In this document: positions 10,801 to 23,939 of the stretch, piece after piece
How the letters are laid out: the number at the start of each line of letters is the position of its first letter
Position numbering within the stretch: the first letter of the stretch is position 1
DNA from: Pagrus major
Lineage: Eukaryota > Chordata > Actinopteri > Spariformes > Sparidae
Reading direction: 5' to 3'
DNA length: 64,000 nt
Assembly: GCF_040436345.1 (NCBI RefSeq)
Contig: NC_133236.1
Location: 16,881,466 to 16,945,465 of the forward strand
The notes under the pieces: generated by a model
Database searches by the model: none
Seen by the model: the letters and a program-made list of their open reading frames with translations, nothing else
What the model was told of the DNA's origin: nothing
Translations under genes and position numbers: made by a program

Positions 10801-13712
10801 TATGTACATCTACATTTAAATTATAACCCTGTCTCATTGTTTTATGTGTGTGGTGATTGTTAGTGCCAGAAGTTGTCTTTGTTCGCACATGGGAGAAGCT
10901 TGACCTGAGGACTTTGTGCCAGAAAGTCAAGTAATAGTATAAAGTAGAGCCTGACCGATACCAGATTTTTTGTGCCTATACCAATACTCAGGGAGCAACA
11001 TATGTCTATCGATATATTGGCCAATATACACGCATATTTTTGCAGTGATCTCTTAAATGTGGTTATCAGACACTTGTGACAAAGATATGTAACGGAGGCA
11101 GGATGTTTTACAGTTTAAACATGACATCTGTGCACTGAAACAGTGAATTTAACTTGAAAATTAATAATTATAAATGACCTCAAGCATCTTTTTCTGCATT
11201 TTAATCTCTTTAAACAAACTTACCATATCAGCACATATAGGACACAATATATGGCGACACTGATATGTGTGATAGGCCAATATTGGACAATGACCTCAGC
11301 CAACCAATATATTGATCTGGCTCTAGTATAACAAGCTGAGTCGGCAAAGCACAGGACCGGGGTTTGTGTCAGATGTGAGTCAACATTGATTTATTTTCAT
11401 ACTTTGTTGACTTATTATTTTCAGTTTTTAGGATGTGTAAAATTGCTGCTTGCACACTGTGTACCTAATCATTACATTGAATAGATGAATTAAGTTTTCC
11501 TTCGAGTTGGGTTGAGATGGTTTAAAGACACTCACCAACACACAAACCACGATATGAAAAAAATTCAACTAAACACGTCTTGTGACAGGAAACAACTGGA
11601 TTTAATAGGAAATGTGGTCTTCATTTTGAAGAAACCTGACAATAACAATACCATTGGCATTAGACAGGCTGCCACTCACTTAAAGCTTGTTTTTTTATTT
11701 ACAAAGTTTAATGATATGTACACAAATCAATCATTTATTTGTCAAGATTAATAAATGATCATATTTCTGAATGTGTTTTTTTTCTTTTGGTCTTATTTTA
11801 AAGGTGCGGAGTAAGACTGTGGCTCAGTGTGTAGAGTTTTACTACACGTACAAGAAACAGGTGAAGGTTGGTCGCAATGGGATTTTAACCTTCGGCCCTC
11901 CAGATTCTCCAGAGGAGAAGCACCAGGAGGCCGTGGTGGACGTTAAGGTAGAGTGGCTCGAACGTACCATGTTAATGTTTGGTAAAGCATTGCAATAGCA
12001 TTGATTTTATTGCATGTGTGCACTATGTGTATGAACAGGGGTTGCGAGAAAGATGATTTCTAGATTCTAGTCATGATGACTACTTTTTCTTGCGTGCTAG
12101 ACTGTGTCAGAAACAATTGTGATCAATGGTCATTTTTTAAGATCAGTTTATGCCACTAATGAACTTTTAATCTTAATATTCAGGCATTGGAATTGAAATG
12201 TGAAAAACATATTAAAATATCAAAAATTTAAAAAACATAAATAAAGAAAAACCCACACAACCGAAACAATAAATAAAATGAAATGAAAAACGTTGCCTCC
12301 AAGTCTAAGGCCTAGTTATACTGGCACCATGTCAGTTAAAATATAGGTAACACAACTGGATAACAAGGTCAGCAAATCTGATTAAGTTAATGTACATATA
12401 TTGATAATTATAATTACAGGTTTAATGATTTCATCCTTCATCCTCACCAACTTCCCTCAGTCATGAGGAGGAGGGACACTAAATAATCCTTTTTAAAGAT
12501 TTCTTTGAATCAGAACTCTAAAGATGTTTCTAATATTTTGTGAAATGATTTTGGTATTTTTCTGGTTACAGAGTTCACAGCAGTCAAAATTGGCAGATGG
12601 AGATGTCAAAATGGAGGTTTCCTCTTACGACCAGAGTCATGAAAGCAGCCAGCAGGCGAGGGTTGCTCAGTCACTACAGGCTCATGACTATGTAAGTGTG
12701 GTAGTCTTCTTGGCAAGTCTAAAATCTGTTGTGCTAAATAATCCTATCTGAGTCCGAGTTACGTGGGAGCCAATAAAATCACAGATCTGTGGGGGTCCTT
12801 AATACTATAATTTATCTATCTCCACCCCAACATTAGTTAGGGTTAGTTATTTTAGAGACCCCCCCCACAAAGACTATACCTCGAATCCTCAATGCAGCTG
12901 ATAAAGCAACTAACGCCTGCTGATGTTTGGTGCTCCAGGCAGGAACAATGGTCATGATGAAAGAGCCGGTCACTGTGAATAAGGTTCATCACCCGGCAGC
13001 AGCTCACAGGCCTCGGGCTGAGCCTGCAGCAAAGAAGAGCAAAGCGCCAGTGAAGCCCCCGCAGGATCCCGACGCAATATTTCCATGCAAGAAATGTGGC
13101 AGGTACGGTACAAAAAAGTTTGTTTTAAACTCTAACTTGAAGCGACATTATGTAGAAATTGACATTTGTGCGCATAGCTTCTGAGTAAAACATCTCTGTC
13201 ATAAATACAAATCCCAGGTCTGTAACAATTTGTCAGACATAATGTAGGTGCAACAACAAACAAAACTCAATACGTCATCACAGTGTTATGTGTTGAAAGA
13301 ATGTATGTAACGCTGTGATCCTTCCCTCTCACTGAAGTTAGAGTGCAGAAACGAGTGATAGGGAGGCGGAGTGGCTGAGTCCTTGTCGTGGAGTTGTTGT
13401 AAACGTTGCTGTTGTGTGTAAAGTCGCATACTTCTCTTCTTGTACCACAGGGTGTTTTATAAAGTCAAGAGTCGAAGTGCTCACATGAAGAGTCACGCTG
13501 AGCAGGAGAAGAAGGCTGCAGCGCTGCGCCAGAAAGAGGAGGAGGAGAAGGCAGCAGCCGAAGCTCGGGCCAGGAAGGCGGCGGCTGTGGCAGCAGCAGC
13601 GGCGGCGGTTCATCAGAGAGGAACTGGGAATGGAGTGACAGAGCAGGCAGAGGGCAGCAGCCAGGAAGACTCCTCTGAGGTGGAGGATGATGACGATGAA
13701 GACTGGCACTGA
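1856..13712 (+). CDS. mideas: Mitotic deacetylase-associated SANT domain protein (MIDEAS/ELMSAN1)
   Basis: MIDEAS is a nuclear scaffold of the HDAC1/2-DNTTIP1 (MiDAC) histone deacetylase complex. Coding exons read from splice sites: 1856-3346, 5468-5686, 7890-8244, 8333-8399, 8477-8613, 8714-8817, 9527-9602, 9732-9820, 11804-11947, 12572-12691, 12939-13102, 13451-13712. All junctions keep frame and give 1075 residues; the human protein is about 1045. Features in order: Gln-rich region (about 231-345), RRSRRLS and GGVIQ blocks, [12 protein letters not shown] and [10 protein letters not shown] blocks typical of [29 protein letters not shown]2 (about 712-800), SANT (about 818-868, [12 protein letters not shown] through [13 protein letters not shown]), C2H2 finger (C984, C987, H1000, H1004), then an Ala/Glu-rich tail ending in acidic residues. 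The first donor could instead be at 3352 (two extra codons). ELM2-SANT binds the deacetylase. The paralogues TRERF1 and ZNF541 share these domains, but the linker motifs point to MIDEAS. Confidence 0.95.
2548..2893 (+). repeat. CAG/CAA polyglutamine tract inside mideas exon 1
   Basis: About 115 codons are dominated by interrupted CAG and CAA, giving glutamine runs broken by His, Met and Leu. In the other frames the same DNA reads as poly-Ser, poly-Ala or poly-Leu; those are shadows, not genes. Human MIDEAS has a shorter Gln-rich stretch at a comparable place, so the low complexity is ancestral but its length is expanded here. The CAA interruptions should reduce slippage. Confidence 0.9.
4580..4804. 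mobile_element. Decayed MITE with GGTATCG / CGATACC ends
   Basis: The segment starts near gctcggtatcg and ends near cgatacccagcgc, so its termini are inverted copies of each other over about 12 bp. The interior has further partial inverted copies (cggatacctcgac, cgataccag). It has no coding capacity. This class of GGTATCG-ended non-autonomous DNA element is common in fish. No target duplication could be read. Confidence 0.45.
4974..5276. mobile_element. Dispersed repeat remnant (agggctccagact ... gcaccctggagt)
   Basis: The ends agggctccagactaaa and gttgcaccctggag, and the internal phrases actggtgcgc and gcaccagcaca, are those of a non-autonomous element I recognise from many fish genomes. 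It is non-coding and diverged. The boundaries are approximate and the superfamily is not assigned. Confidence 0.35.
7050..7445. mobile_element. Two adjoining dispersed-repeat fragments in mideas intron 2
   Basis: From 7050 the sequence reads ctagggctgggcaaaaaaac followed by alternating cgatatta/atcgtgaca phrases, a widespread teleost repeat. At 7169 it joins a second repeat beginning ttaaaggtacaatatgtaag. The latter start motif recurs near 10226 and, diverged, at 41367 and 60460. Both fragments are non-coding. The rest of the intron (5687-7889) shows nothing else I can support. Confidence 0.4.
8870..9330. repeat. Dispersed non-coding repeat, copy 1
   Basis: The stretch in mideas intron 6 contains the phrase ttttagctcctgtctctttaaggcccc, followed by tctgattggtcagct. 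A clearly related copy in the same orientation lies at 43625-43780 inside the first zpax gene (ttttagtgcctgtctcttta, then the same ctgattggtcagct). Two diverged copies 35 kb apart mark an interspersed element. It has no coding capacity and I cannot name the family. Confidence 0.55.
10215..10720. mobile_element. MITE-like repeat, ttaaag-ended, in mideas intron 8
   Basis: The segment starts ttaaagatataatatgtagg and ends with agagccccctagtggcagaa and a cattttgcatgtttaac terminus, so the ends are inverted copies (taatatgta versus tttgcatg). It is non-coding. The start motif matches that at 7169. The flanking intron sequence to 10940 shows nothing further. Confidence 0.4.
10945..11336. mobile_element. 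Foldback MITE with TAGAGCC termini
   Basis: The left end tagagcctgaccgatacc and the right end gatctggctcta are inverted copies. Inside, the phrases cgatatattggccaatat and gataggccaatattggac add a second inner inverted pair. About 390 bp in length with no ORF, this is a typical fish non-autonomous DNA transposon lying in mideas intron 8. Confidence 0.55.
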
Positions 13713-14100
13713 AAGACAAAAATCAATCAAATCGAATCAATGAGTGGGATCGAGGGAGAGATGATAAAAAAAAAATGTAGGTCCTCCTGTTTACCTTCAC
13801 ACTCCTCACCTGGCTGAGCCTGGCTCTGTTATCATAAGCCAGGCAGTCACACTCCAGTTTCACACATTTGTATCTTTTAAATATTCAGAAGAAGTTTATT
13901 TTTTTGTAAATGCACTTATTCTGTATGCTTCAGCTTTTTGCCAATATTGCCTTTTTATATCCTTTATTTAATTGAATATATGTCAAAATATTACACCTTT
14001 TCATTGCGTGGACTCAATGGTTATATGATATCTCATAAGATAATCAGGATGTCTGTTTAGCAATAAAGATCAAAGCAATCTTTTCACTTTATAGTCGCAG
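13713..14100 (+). promoter_or_regulatory. mideas: mideas 3' UTR and polyadenylation signal
   Basis: After the mideas stop codon the sequence is AT-rich and non-coding, and a canonical AATAAA is present at 14062-14067. Cleavage would be expected shortly after it, giving a 3' UTR of about 370-380 nt. An ATTAAA-type variant near 14365 could provide an alternative end. Confidence 0.6.
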
Positions 14101-17100
14101 CCCTTTTAAATAAATATAGAGTAAGAGCTTGTATTTAAAATCTTTCTCTTAGGAAAATACTGTGCTGAATTTTGCAGATTTCCATCGGAGTTTTAGGTTG
14201 GTATACACTTATTTTTTACAACTAAGGGACCTTTTGAAATGGATATGTACAAAAAAGTATATATGAGATCGCCATATATTTATGATACTGCATTTTGCAT
14301 TGATTTTGATAATATAAAAACTAATCATGTCAGCTGCAATATGACTTGTGAATTGAAAAGTTTATTAAAAATCTCTACTGTTCTGAGTGTCTTTATTTGT
14401 CTGTCAGTGTGTGATTGCAAGTCACTGTCGCTCCAGCAGGTGGAGGCAGTGGTTCAGTATGTTTGAGAAGATTTCCTCCACACACTCCTGTGTAGAAAAA
14501 TAGAAATGTTGGTGTATGGACAAGGACGAAATCTCTTTGTGGAGCTATTAGTCATTTTGCCTGACTTTCTCATAAATCTTCTCACTTAAATGGTGTCTAG
14601 TTACCATGCAAGAAAGATTTATCACACTAAAATATGAATCTTAAAATACTATATTCAAAGGTCTCATTCAGAATGCAAGACGAGCACCACAGGCCTATCA
14701 TTTTCAGATTAAGGGCCGGAAAGGGTGTGGTGAAATTTGGCATTGATTGGTGGTGACATAACTCAGCCATTTAAAGAGCGTGCTCAGGGGAGAGAAGTGT
14801 AGCCTGTCGCCCTCAGGAGATGAGATGGAAGGCATATTGCCCCGAGATCAGGAAGGACAAAGTGGTCCTGTTTCTGTCTCCCACTCCTCACTGACGAGCT
14901 GCATCCTGACAGCTCTCATTTACTGTCGGGCTCCTGCAGAAATTAGACGAAGAAGCACACACACACACACATCCTGCGAAACAAGAGGAAGAGGAGACAT
15001 CACTGCTTATGTGGTCCCTGGATATAATGATACTCGCAGAACATAAAGGAATAGTTTCACACAAAAATGATATCATGCTCTTGCTCTGTCAGTTCAGCAT
15101 ACAGAGTAATAACTCCCATAAACACAGCAGAATGATGTCATCATTTCAAAAATAATTTCAAGACCAGTTCTGTGCTTGCCAAGATTAAAAATCTTAGATT
15201 TTGGAAATATTAGATCAGGTGTTTCCATCCTTTTCGACAGCACGGACCAGCCATGAGCTATAATTTTTCTGGCGGCTTTTACGTAAATAAAATCAGGTTT
15301 TTGAAAATTGAAAATTCTTTGCTTTTCCTGTGATATGTAATTAAATAGTTGCCTTTTCCAGAAAAATAAACAAAACACAGTGCAGTACATAAATGTTGAT
15401 TACATCAGCCCCCTTATTTCCTAGGGTCAGTGGGTTTTCACAGCCCGGTACTGAACGACCCAAGGCAGGGTAGTTTGGAACCCCTGTAGTAGATAAACAA
15501 TCTTGTTACATAAGTTATTCACCAGTTTATATATTTGAATTTGTTGTATATTCTTAAATTAATCATGAATATGACTTTTATGCCTCTACTCTTAAATCTT
15601 ACATTGAGTAATTTACAGGCAAAACAAGATGTAGATGGAGTAAAGCTACTTACCATTCTCTTACACTAAAAGAAACCTGTTTAAACTAACAGCATGATCA
15701 CACCCACTCACTCATTTTCAACTTAAATTTGTGTTTTTGATGTTGTTGCTCGGCCTTAATTTTTTCAGTTTGCTAAAATTAAAAATGCCAAGAAATTGAA
15801 TGAAGAATCAGGATCTGATACTAAAATATATGGGTTTCAGTCTTAATGTATCTCAGCTTGTTATTGACATGTTGTCCATATTGCAGATCAAGTGTTGGAG
15901 CAGATGTATCCGTGTGACCGTGTGGTGTATTCAGTGTCATCCGAGGGTCATTTTTGTGTCGAAGCATCGGAGGTTTGCACCGAGGATCAAATGTCTTCCC
16001 CTGAGCAGCGGGCCTGCTAATAAGGCCCTATTAGAAACCCAGCTACATGGACACAGCAAAATAGGGTTAGGGATAGAGGAGATGATGAAGACATTACAGG
16101 GCTGACTGGTGTGTAGCGATGGAGACAAGGGCAAAAAAACGCTGGATCAATGTCACTGAATGTCTGGAAGACAAATGTGAAGATCGATGGGTTTTATCCA
16201 GCAGGGCCGAGGTTAAATCTGATGCAATGTACTTCAACATTATTTATGTTCAGCCAGTCAGTAATAAACATTAATCATTTTCTGGGCCTGACCTGTGAGG
16301 CTGCAGGTCAAGGTCATTCTTGCAGTAAGTATACAGTATATATGCTCATAAAGTAGCTGCATGTAGATACGACACGTCTACGTCAACCGGCTCGTCTTTC
16401 TTCTCGTTTCTTCAAGTCCATCATTGTTAAATTAAGGATTTTTGGTCACAAAAAGACTGTGAATACGACCCTTTTTTTTTTTTTTAAACATTATCATTAA
16501 TTTCTCAGGGAATGATGCATGGATGAGAAAAATGAGGCATATCTAGGTGGCTGGTATCTATGAGTGAGTACAATTAGATGCAGATCTAGTGGATTTATGT
16601 TTGATTTGATAATGGGCTAGGCCTGATTAAATTTAACAGTATGGTAGAGCTACACGGTCCACCGAGTACCATTCTAGTTTTTATATTATATTGTCAATTT
16701 TATAATTAAATTGATTGCTTTTTGACTTGCAGTTCTTCTTATTTTCTGTATCTCTTATTTAAATCTTCGACTTACTGTGTTTATTGTTATTCACCAAAAT
16801 ACCATGTCAGTTTCTTGTATGTGAAAACCTGCTTGACATTTACAGCTCATTCACCACATTGAATGAAAAGAAGAGGCTGCATGTTGTATGTAATAATCTC
16901 TCCAGCATTGCTTACATCCAGCTGTCCTTGATGCAGAACCAAAATTGCTTCACGTAACGACTATAGCTGCCATATAACTGACAAACCTCTCAGCTCAATT
17001 TCAATGTGCGGTCAGTGGCCTTGAGGGATGTAATCTGCCAGGTTGACCTCTTGGCCTGTGACACCTCTGGCTTCGATTTGTTATCTGCCTGTCATCCTTA

Positions 17101-17805
17101 TCCACAGCTCTCCAGCATTTCACAGTCAGGTCTGGTGCAGTGAACATAAAGGAGCCCCTCGCTCTGCTGCAGGTCAGCTGCTACTCCATCCTTACACAGT
17201 AGCTCACGTAATGGAATTAAACCCATCCGTCAGTATTTTAGCTGGACTAAGCAGCTTTTCTCTCTCCTGGTTATGCCAATGGCTCTTGGCTGAAGTCCAT
17301 TTTTCTCCCGTGCATGCAGCGAGGATGGGACGCCTCAGAAACACGAGGTGCTGGTGACTGACACTGGCATGTTTTGTGAGATCTGTATCACTCCTCATTT
17401 TAATGGAACACATAGATCTCACCACTCTCTGCACCCTGACGTGTTGCCTCTGCTTTTGAATGAAGAGGCTCTTAACCTTGCCACAGCACCAGGAAATTAT
17501 TGTCTTGTCAAGGTGCCTAAGTTGGGACAATATTGAGTTCCAGCATGTTAAAGAAATAGGTACATATTATACTGTAGGAATTACATATTCACCTTTTTGC
17601 CAAGAGTTAGATGAAAAGATCGATACCAATCTCATGTCTGTACAGCTAATAATAAGAAACACCAGTAGCCAGTTAGCCTTGATTAGCATCAGGACAGGAA
17701 ATGGCAGGAAATAGCTTATTTAGATTCTATCTAGTTAATTGATCTAACAACTTATTAGTTATTCTAAAGATGTGATTTCATTATACAGTTAATGTAACAA
17801 TTAAT
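14101..17805. other. Gene-poor interval, nothing firm
   Basis: About 3.7 kb between the mideas 3' end and the putative LTR. All open frames here are short, lack splice context and match no family I know. A short CA run near 14957 and a T run near 16471 are the only simple repeats. I see no RNA gene. Confidence 0.6.
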
Positions 17806-18799
17806 TGTGGTGGGGTATGCTCCCCTAGTACAGAGCAAGGTGTAATGCTGGTGGATGTAGCCTTGACTCAACTCCTCCCCCAACAAATTCCCTAATCAGG
17901 GCCAAGCTATAAGGCAGAGTGTTTTCTGTGCTTATGTCTGGTGCATGTGAGGTGAGTAGGCTTAGTTTTTAAAATGTATTTTAAGATGCAGTGAGCCTAG
18001 CTAATTTTAGTTTCCCCTTTTTCAGGTTCACCTGCACAACAACACTGCTGTTTTGCCTTTAGTTTAGGGTTTTGCCCACATTTTTACATTTAGTTTGCCT
18101 TAGCCATTTAGTTTGCATTGTCTTGCCCTTTTGCCTTTAGTTGAGTTTTGTGTTTTAAACCAGCTGGGTTACCTTACTTTACTTTGTGTTTTGCTACCTT
18201 GTTTGTTTGATTACTTGTTGTTTTTTTCTGACCATTTGTTATTTTCCTAAGCAGAGTGCCAAATTGTTGGTGGTGAGGTCCCTTCACTTTTTGTAAACAC
18301 ACAGGTATACAATATTGACTGCACCATTTTGCTGTGCTGCACTGAAGGTGAGTAGTGGTAGCACCCCTGGATACTACCTCTGTGTAGTCTGCCTCTCCAC
18401 ATATGGCCTCAGCTTAGTTTTCCTTTTTTTATATAGTTGTGGTTGGACTGAATTTTAATATAAGTACACTGATTCTTTTTAATATTTCATATTGAGGCCT
18501 TTTTAAAAAGATCATTGTAATAAAGTAATTTAATTCACCTTACTGACTTTAAGTTTTTCATGTGCTCATACCTTTCTTTTCCCCCTCAGCAGTTCCAACC
18601 CCTGTCGGTTTACATTGATTATTTTGGTTATTGTTTAAAATAAAACCTTTAATTCACTTTATAACTCGCGTCTCCGCCTATTCAGTAACGAGCCCGTGTG
18701 TCCTTTTCTATTTCCCAACCATTCTCAGAGGTTCAAATATTTCTTGGGGTTGCAAGTCCCCAGGTGGCGTTGTTCGGCTTCGTAGTGCCCCTCGCCACA
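17806..18799. mobile_element. Probable solo LTR
   Basis: The segment begins TGTGGTGGGG and ends with CCCCTCGCCACA, so it starts TG, ends CA and has inverted tips (TGTGGTGGGG against TGTGGCGAGGGG). The four bases TAAT lie directly on both sides (17802-17805 and 18800-18803), as a target-site duplication would. A polyadenylation-like AATAAA lies at about 18640. About 994 bp long with no gag or pol reading frame beside it, so I read it as a solo LTR left by recombination. The superfamily (Gypsy, BEL or other) is not assigned. Confidence 0.6.
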
Positions 18800-21700
18800 T
18801 AATGTAAAATTTAATTTGATGAAAACATAAGCATCAGCATCAGTTCCTCTAAAGCTCACAAATGAGCAGGATGTGTAATTTATTTAGGATGTACAAAAAG
18901 TAAAGTGTAAAAACAACATTTGGTGATTTTTACAGGGGTTTTACCATGTTGATTAGCAAGCTTTAGATGTGCTTGTTTGGGGATTTTCTTACCTTCAGAA
19001 AGAGCCAGGCTAGCTTTTCTCCCTGTTTTCAGTTATTTATGCTAAGCAAAGCTCACCATCTGCTAACTGCTTAATGCATCAATGTGAGAGTGATATCTTA
19101 TCATGTAACACTTGGCAAGAAGGAGTATAAGAGTATTGCTGTGATGTGAAAAGACGGATACTTGTCATTTAAATCATATAATGCAACGACCAGGTGTGGA
19201 GGACGATGGAATGAGAACTTAATGTAGCCTGAACAGTGAGACATTTAAAGAGGGGTATTTACAGTAAATCACTGCAGCAGGTGAAGCTGTGCCGTCCTCC
19301 TTCCAAATAAAGTGACATTATGTTTATTACATGGAGTCTTCCTTTGTTATGACTCTGCAAAATAAGCAGCTTTGGGAGACCACCTTGCAGAAATCTGAAA
19401 TGATCTGGGGTGTTAGAGATGGTGGCTGTAGCCCTGCCAAATGCACTCACTCACTGTAAGTGCTCTCAATTCAGTCCTCATTTCCTGACTCCTGCCAATC
19501 TTCCCATGAGAGGACAAGAGCTTTTGGCCCATCCTCACTGCTCACTGAGCCATTGCTTTAACAAAGACTGTGCACAATGACATTATTTATTGCTTATGCG
19601 GCAATAAAACACGTGATATTTTCCTCATGACATCTTCGCACACTGGGTCTGGTGCCAATTATATCTATTTTTGTCCCCCACCCATTTGTGGAAACATTAA
19701 TAGGTACACTTCACAATCAGATTTGTTGATTTTCATGTGTGAGGCCCAATAACTTCACCTTGCTTGCCAAAAGCCCCTTTCTGTGACCGACATAATGTAC
19801 GCAAGTGAAAATCAGCTACATTACCATTGTCATTGTATCCCAGCTGCTGGGCAAGCTCAAGCCATAAATCGTTGACTTGGTTGTTGAGGTAGTTGTTGTG
19901 GTGTTTGTCATACAGTATGTTGTAAGACCCAAGAATGTTATATTAAACCTGGACACAGTGTTGCAGGTGGAGCCCCATTCATTCCTATCAGTTATGACAG
20001 AGAAACAAGTCATTTCATGGTGATTGTGATGCTACAAAAAAAGATGTATCCACCATTTTACAGCCACGTCGTTCACAATGAAAGCTTATGGCAAAAAGTA
20101 TTTTTGGTGCAGAGTGTATCACGTAACAATGAATTAAATGTGAGTTGGACAGTGGTGAATGAAAAGTGGAGGTCCATGCGAGACAGATTTAACGCGGCGT
20201 GCTCTTATTGCTTAACTTTCATGCCAACGTGACGGACACATGGAAGTATGTGGGCAGTGATGGTTGTATCATTTGAAACTTACATATATATCTTTTTAAA
20301 TGAGCCTTAGGTGGGAGGGGCAAGGGGTGTGTTTGTATGTAAAGCACTTGAAATGGGCTTTGAGTATAAAAACAGCTATAGCAATAAACTTGCCTTACCT
20401 AGACACTCTTTTGTCGATTCTAACAGCATCATCGTGCAATCAACGGCAGAAAAGCATTAATTTATCTTGTTTAAGCTTAATAGACCTTGTCTTATAACAA
20501 GCATCTGTTTGATATAAATTAATTTCATATTGCCAAGATTTCGTTCAAGCTTGACAGGTAGTTAATCTTTAATCAGTGAAAGTGTTGGTTTAGCAGATTT
20601 TTTTTCTCTGAGTGTTCAGTTACATCCATCTCTTTAAAGATATTTGGGGAGTAGAAATGTGGTAAATCACCCAAAGCAAACAAACACTCCACTGAACTCA
20701 CAGTCGATATACAAAACCCACATCAGCATTTTTCCCTTCTGCATGAGGATGTTTCCTTCAAACCCCTGAGGTGACAGTTTCTAGCTTGGTCAATGTCCTG
20801 TTCCATCTTGCTGCGATGCATCTCTTCGATCTGATGGATCCTGACTCTGTCATCATCCATCATAAAGTCATCAACATGCAGCCTTCTCCTCTCCGAGGGG
20901 AAGTGATGCAGTGGCCGAGTAGCTCTGATTTATCTGTGATTCACTGTTTTATCTGTTCGCCTTGCGTTTGCCTACTCGATCCGTCTCACCTGCACCTGTC
21001 CTCCATCACCAGCACCACCAGCATGATTAAGCAGCCCTCGTGTATCCAGACGTGATGGAGTGTGAGCCTATGTCAGCGAGGGAGTAAACTGGACGATGGG
21101 TCCTGATTTGTTGAAATCAGGAATTCTTCAGAATTATGGTCTGGTGATCGATCCAGGCACGCAGCCAGAGCTCCATTAGTGAACAAGCTGTTCTGAGAGC
21201 TGCATGATGAGGGACCAGTGCGTTTTCTCAGAGGGGCTTTCCCCAGATTGACATCTTTAACATTATTCATGAAAGTATGTGCAGGGTTTTAACATTAAAT
21301 CATACATTAATGTAATTACACATTTATATATATAAGGGCCTCTTACTCGGGACATTAGGGACACTACTCGTTTAGGAGCATGTACCCTATTTTATCTCTG
21401 TCATATGGGGTACACTGTACAATTGTATAACTATGGGGTGTTTCATCATAATATTATGAAAAGATTTCTAAAAATAAAACAACAACAAATTAACAGCATA
21501 AAAAGTCCAAAATGCCCAAAATAACAATTATCAGTCAAATTAAAGCACAAATGATCTGGTAATGTAATGGTTTACACATCCACTTGTCATATTGATAACA
21601 CATTTCTATAGACAAATCACTTAAAAAACAAACAAACACCTACAGAGCTTGTAGAAAGGTGCAGAAAAAAGTATCTCTTTTCCTTCAGCATCATTTTGCA

Positions 21701-23939
21701 TCATCACGATTGTGAATTAATAATTTGAAGAACAAATCAAAGATTTGTTGACGTTGCTCTCACGCGGTATCTGTGTTTCATCAGCGTCAACAGTCCTGGC
21801 AGTTGCCATTTGTGGAAAAAAAAATTTAGATAGCTAGCGTTAGCCACATTTAGTGGCTGAATGTAATCAATAACAGCTTTAAGCCTCCTGAACTGCTCAC
21901 ACTGCTCACATCTGGGTCACCCAGATAATATCAACCATGTTTCATATTTTTGATTTGAAATCTGGATAATTAAATTAAATTTTAATGATTTAATAATTAC
22001 ATCAGTACTTTCCAAGCCGGACCACGAGAGTGGAATCCTGGAGCAGCTGACAGGGCTGCCAAACAACGGTAAACATTGTGGCACTTGATGCTAACGTTAG
22101 CTAGCATACTGCTGTTGACAGAAACTTAAAATTTCACCTCCAGTATCCAGACTCGTTTAAACATCTGCTTTTGTATTTTTTCTCACTACTACACATTACT
22201 ACAGAAAGTGTTGCACCATGCTAATCTCCATTTGTTTAGGTCTTCTTCCCCTGAAATCACGTGAGAGGGATCACTTGTAACATTAAACGTGCTGTGGGTC
22301 CAGATTGGACCCTGTACTTCCTCAGGTCCTCGGAAACAAGCCTGACAAGTGTGAAGTAGATCAGATGTACGGTTCTCGAATTATGCAAATGACAAACAGA
22401 CAGACAGTGATTCTTTGCTTTATAGTTTGATTATTAGCCTTTTTAAACATCTTCAGCCTCAAAGTTGTCTCAAAGCTAGTTAGCTGCCAGGCCCATTTGC
22501 ATTTGACTTCTTGACAGGTGAGCAGATGCTGACCTGACGTCTTTTGAAAATAACAATCTTTTGGCAGATTTTAATCAATGATTACAGTTTCTGGGCAGTA
22601 GGAGGAAGCAATAACATGGTTATGGTGGTGGGTTTGGATGGCAATTCAAACACAAATGCACAAATTTCGGTTATTTCTGATGTAAATTTCGGTTTTCTGT
22701 TTTTTTTTATCTTCCATGTCTTGAATGTCTTGAATTGTTTTAAAGGATTACCCTATTTCCTGCATGTATAAGGACGTTGTTTTACTGGCCTGAATTACGA
22801 CAGCAAAGTGTATGTTTGCAATATTTGGCATATCAATTTAGAATTAATGGCCTAAACATCCATTAATGTAGTCCTTTAAAATAAGGGTTAATTTTTCCTC
22901 CAGAGCCAATCTGCATATTGACTGGTTGCTCTTAGCTGAATCTCTACAGCTTAAAGTCTTTCTGAGTCAGGCCTCACCCGCCTATTTCTCTGAAGGTTTC
23001 ACGTTTCAGACTACATCATTGTTGTGACTAGAGATGCTTCAATACATAAAACATGAAACGCTTCTTTCACAGAACAGAACAATACAATCGCGGCTCAGAC
23101 CTGCAAACTGAGCTGTTTTCTCATCTTACTTTGGGAACATAAACGACAGTATTTCAAGGACAACAACAACTTGTTTAGAATTTACAACTTTACAGCACTT
23201 CTGGCTAAAATCAATTTAAAAAAAACCTTGAAAATCTGATAATTTGATTTTCTGATAAACCGATTTTCTCCACAAAGCCTTGGTTCATTTCTTTGTTTTG
23301 ACACATTTGTATGCAGCGGTGAAGAATACACAACATAAATCTTTTAGTTACACATTATTATACACTCGATCAATAGGACCATTTTCACTGGTGCCTGGGA
23401 ACAGTCTACATCAGACTTATTGTCTCCTAATGACCGCACAGAAAGCTGTTTCTCAGTCTCTGCTCGGTGGCTACATTTTGCACCCCGTGTGTTATTAGAC
23501 AAGACGATCGCTCTGTCCAAGAGTGCTTTCTCTGTTTACATACTCAGGTAAACACACTGTCGCCGTTCATTACAGAGAGACTCTTGCTCAGCTCTTATTT
23601 AAATTGAACTGACAACTCCAATATCGTCCACATCTGGGCTCCAGCATAAACAATTGTGCTCATTCTCTGCAGCCATTCTCTGGATATTGGAAACATGTTA
23701 TGTAATACAATATTAATGTAATGAGGAAGAAGTGTAGACTGTTCTGCACAACACCATCATCAACTGAGCTACCGTGCTGATTAAATGCAAAGCAAAGTTT
23801 ATTGAATAACAATAAGAAGCAGTAGGTTGGTTGATTCAAGAAAAAAAACACAAAAATACCTCCTCGTAACAAAGAGGTTATTTTTCCTTCAGAAAAAATT
23901 CAGTGAGATTATGGGGGAAGCACAAGCCAGTCACTAGAA
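18800..23939. other. Gene-poor interval, no supported gene
   Basis: Roughly 5 kb of AT-rich DNA with short spurious open frames only. Phrases such as aaagcacttgaaatgggctt near 20340 look like a retroposon tail. Tandem structure is absent apart from short homopolymer runs. I find no conserved protein motif, RNA gene or paired splice pattern. Confidence 0.55.

Noticed and set aside
14239..14466. 75-codon frame after the mideas 3' end
   Set aside because: AT-rich with random composition and no recognisable motif; it lies downstream of the polyadenylation signal.
20017..20232. 71-codon frame with WTVVNEKWRSMRDRF, which recalls a MADF/Myb-like transposon protein
   Set aside because: Only one short motif is similar. 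No upstream or downstream homology, no DDE gene nearby, and the surrounding sequence looks like a dispersed repeat.
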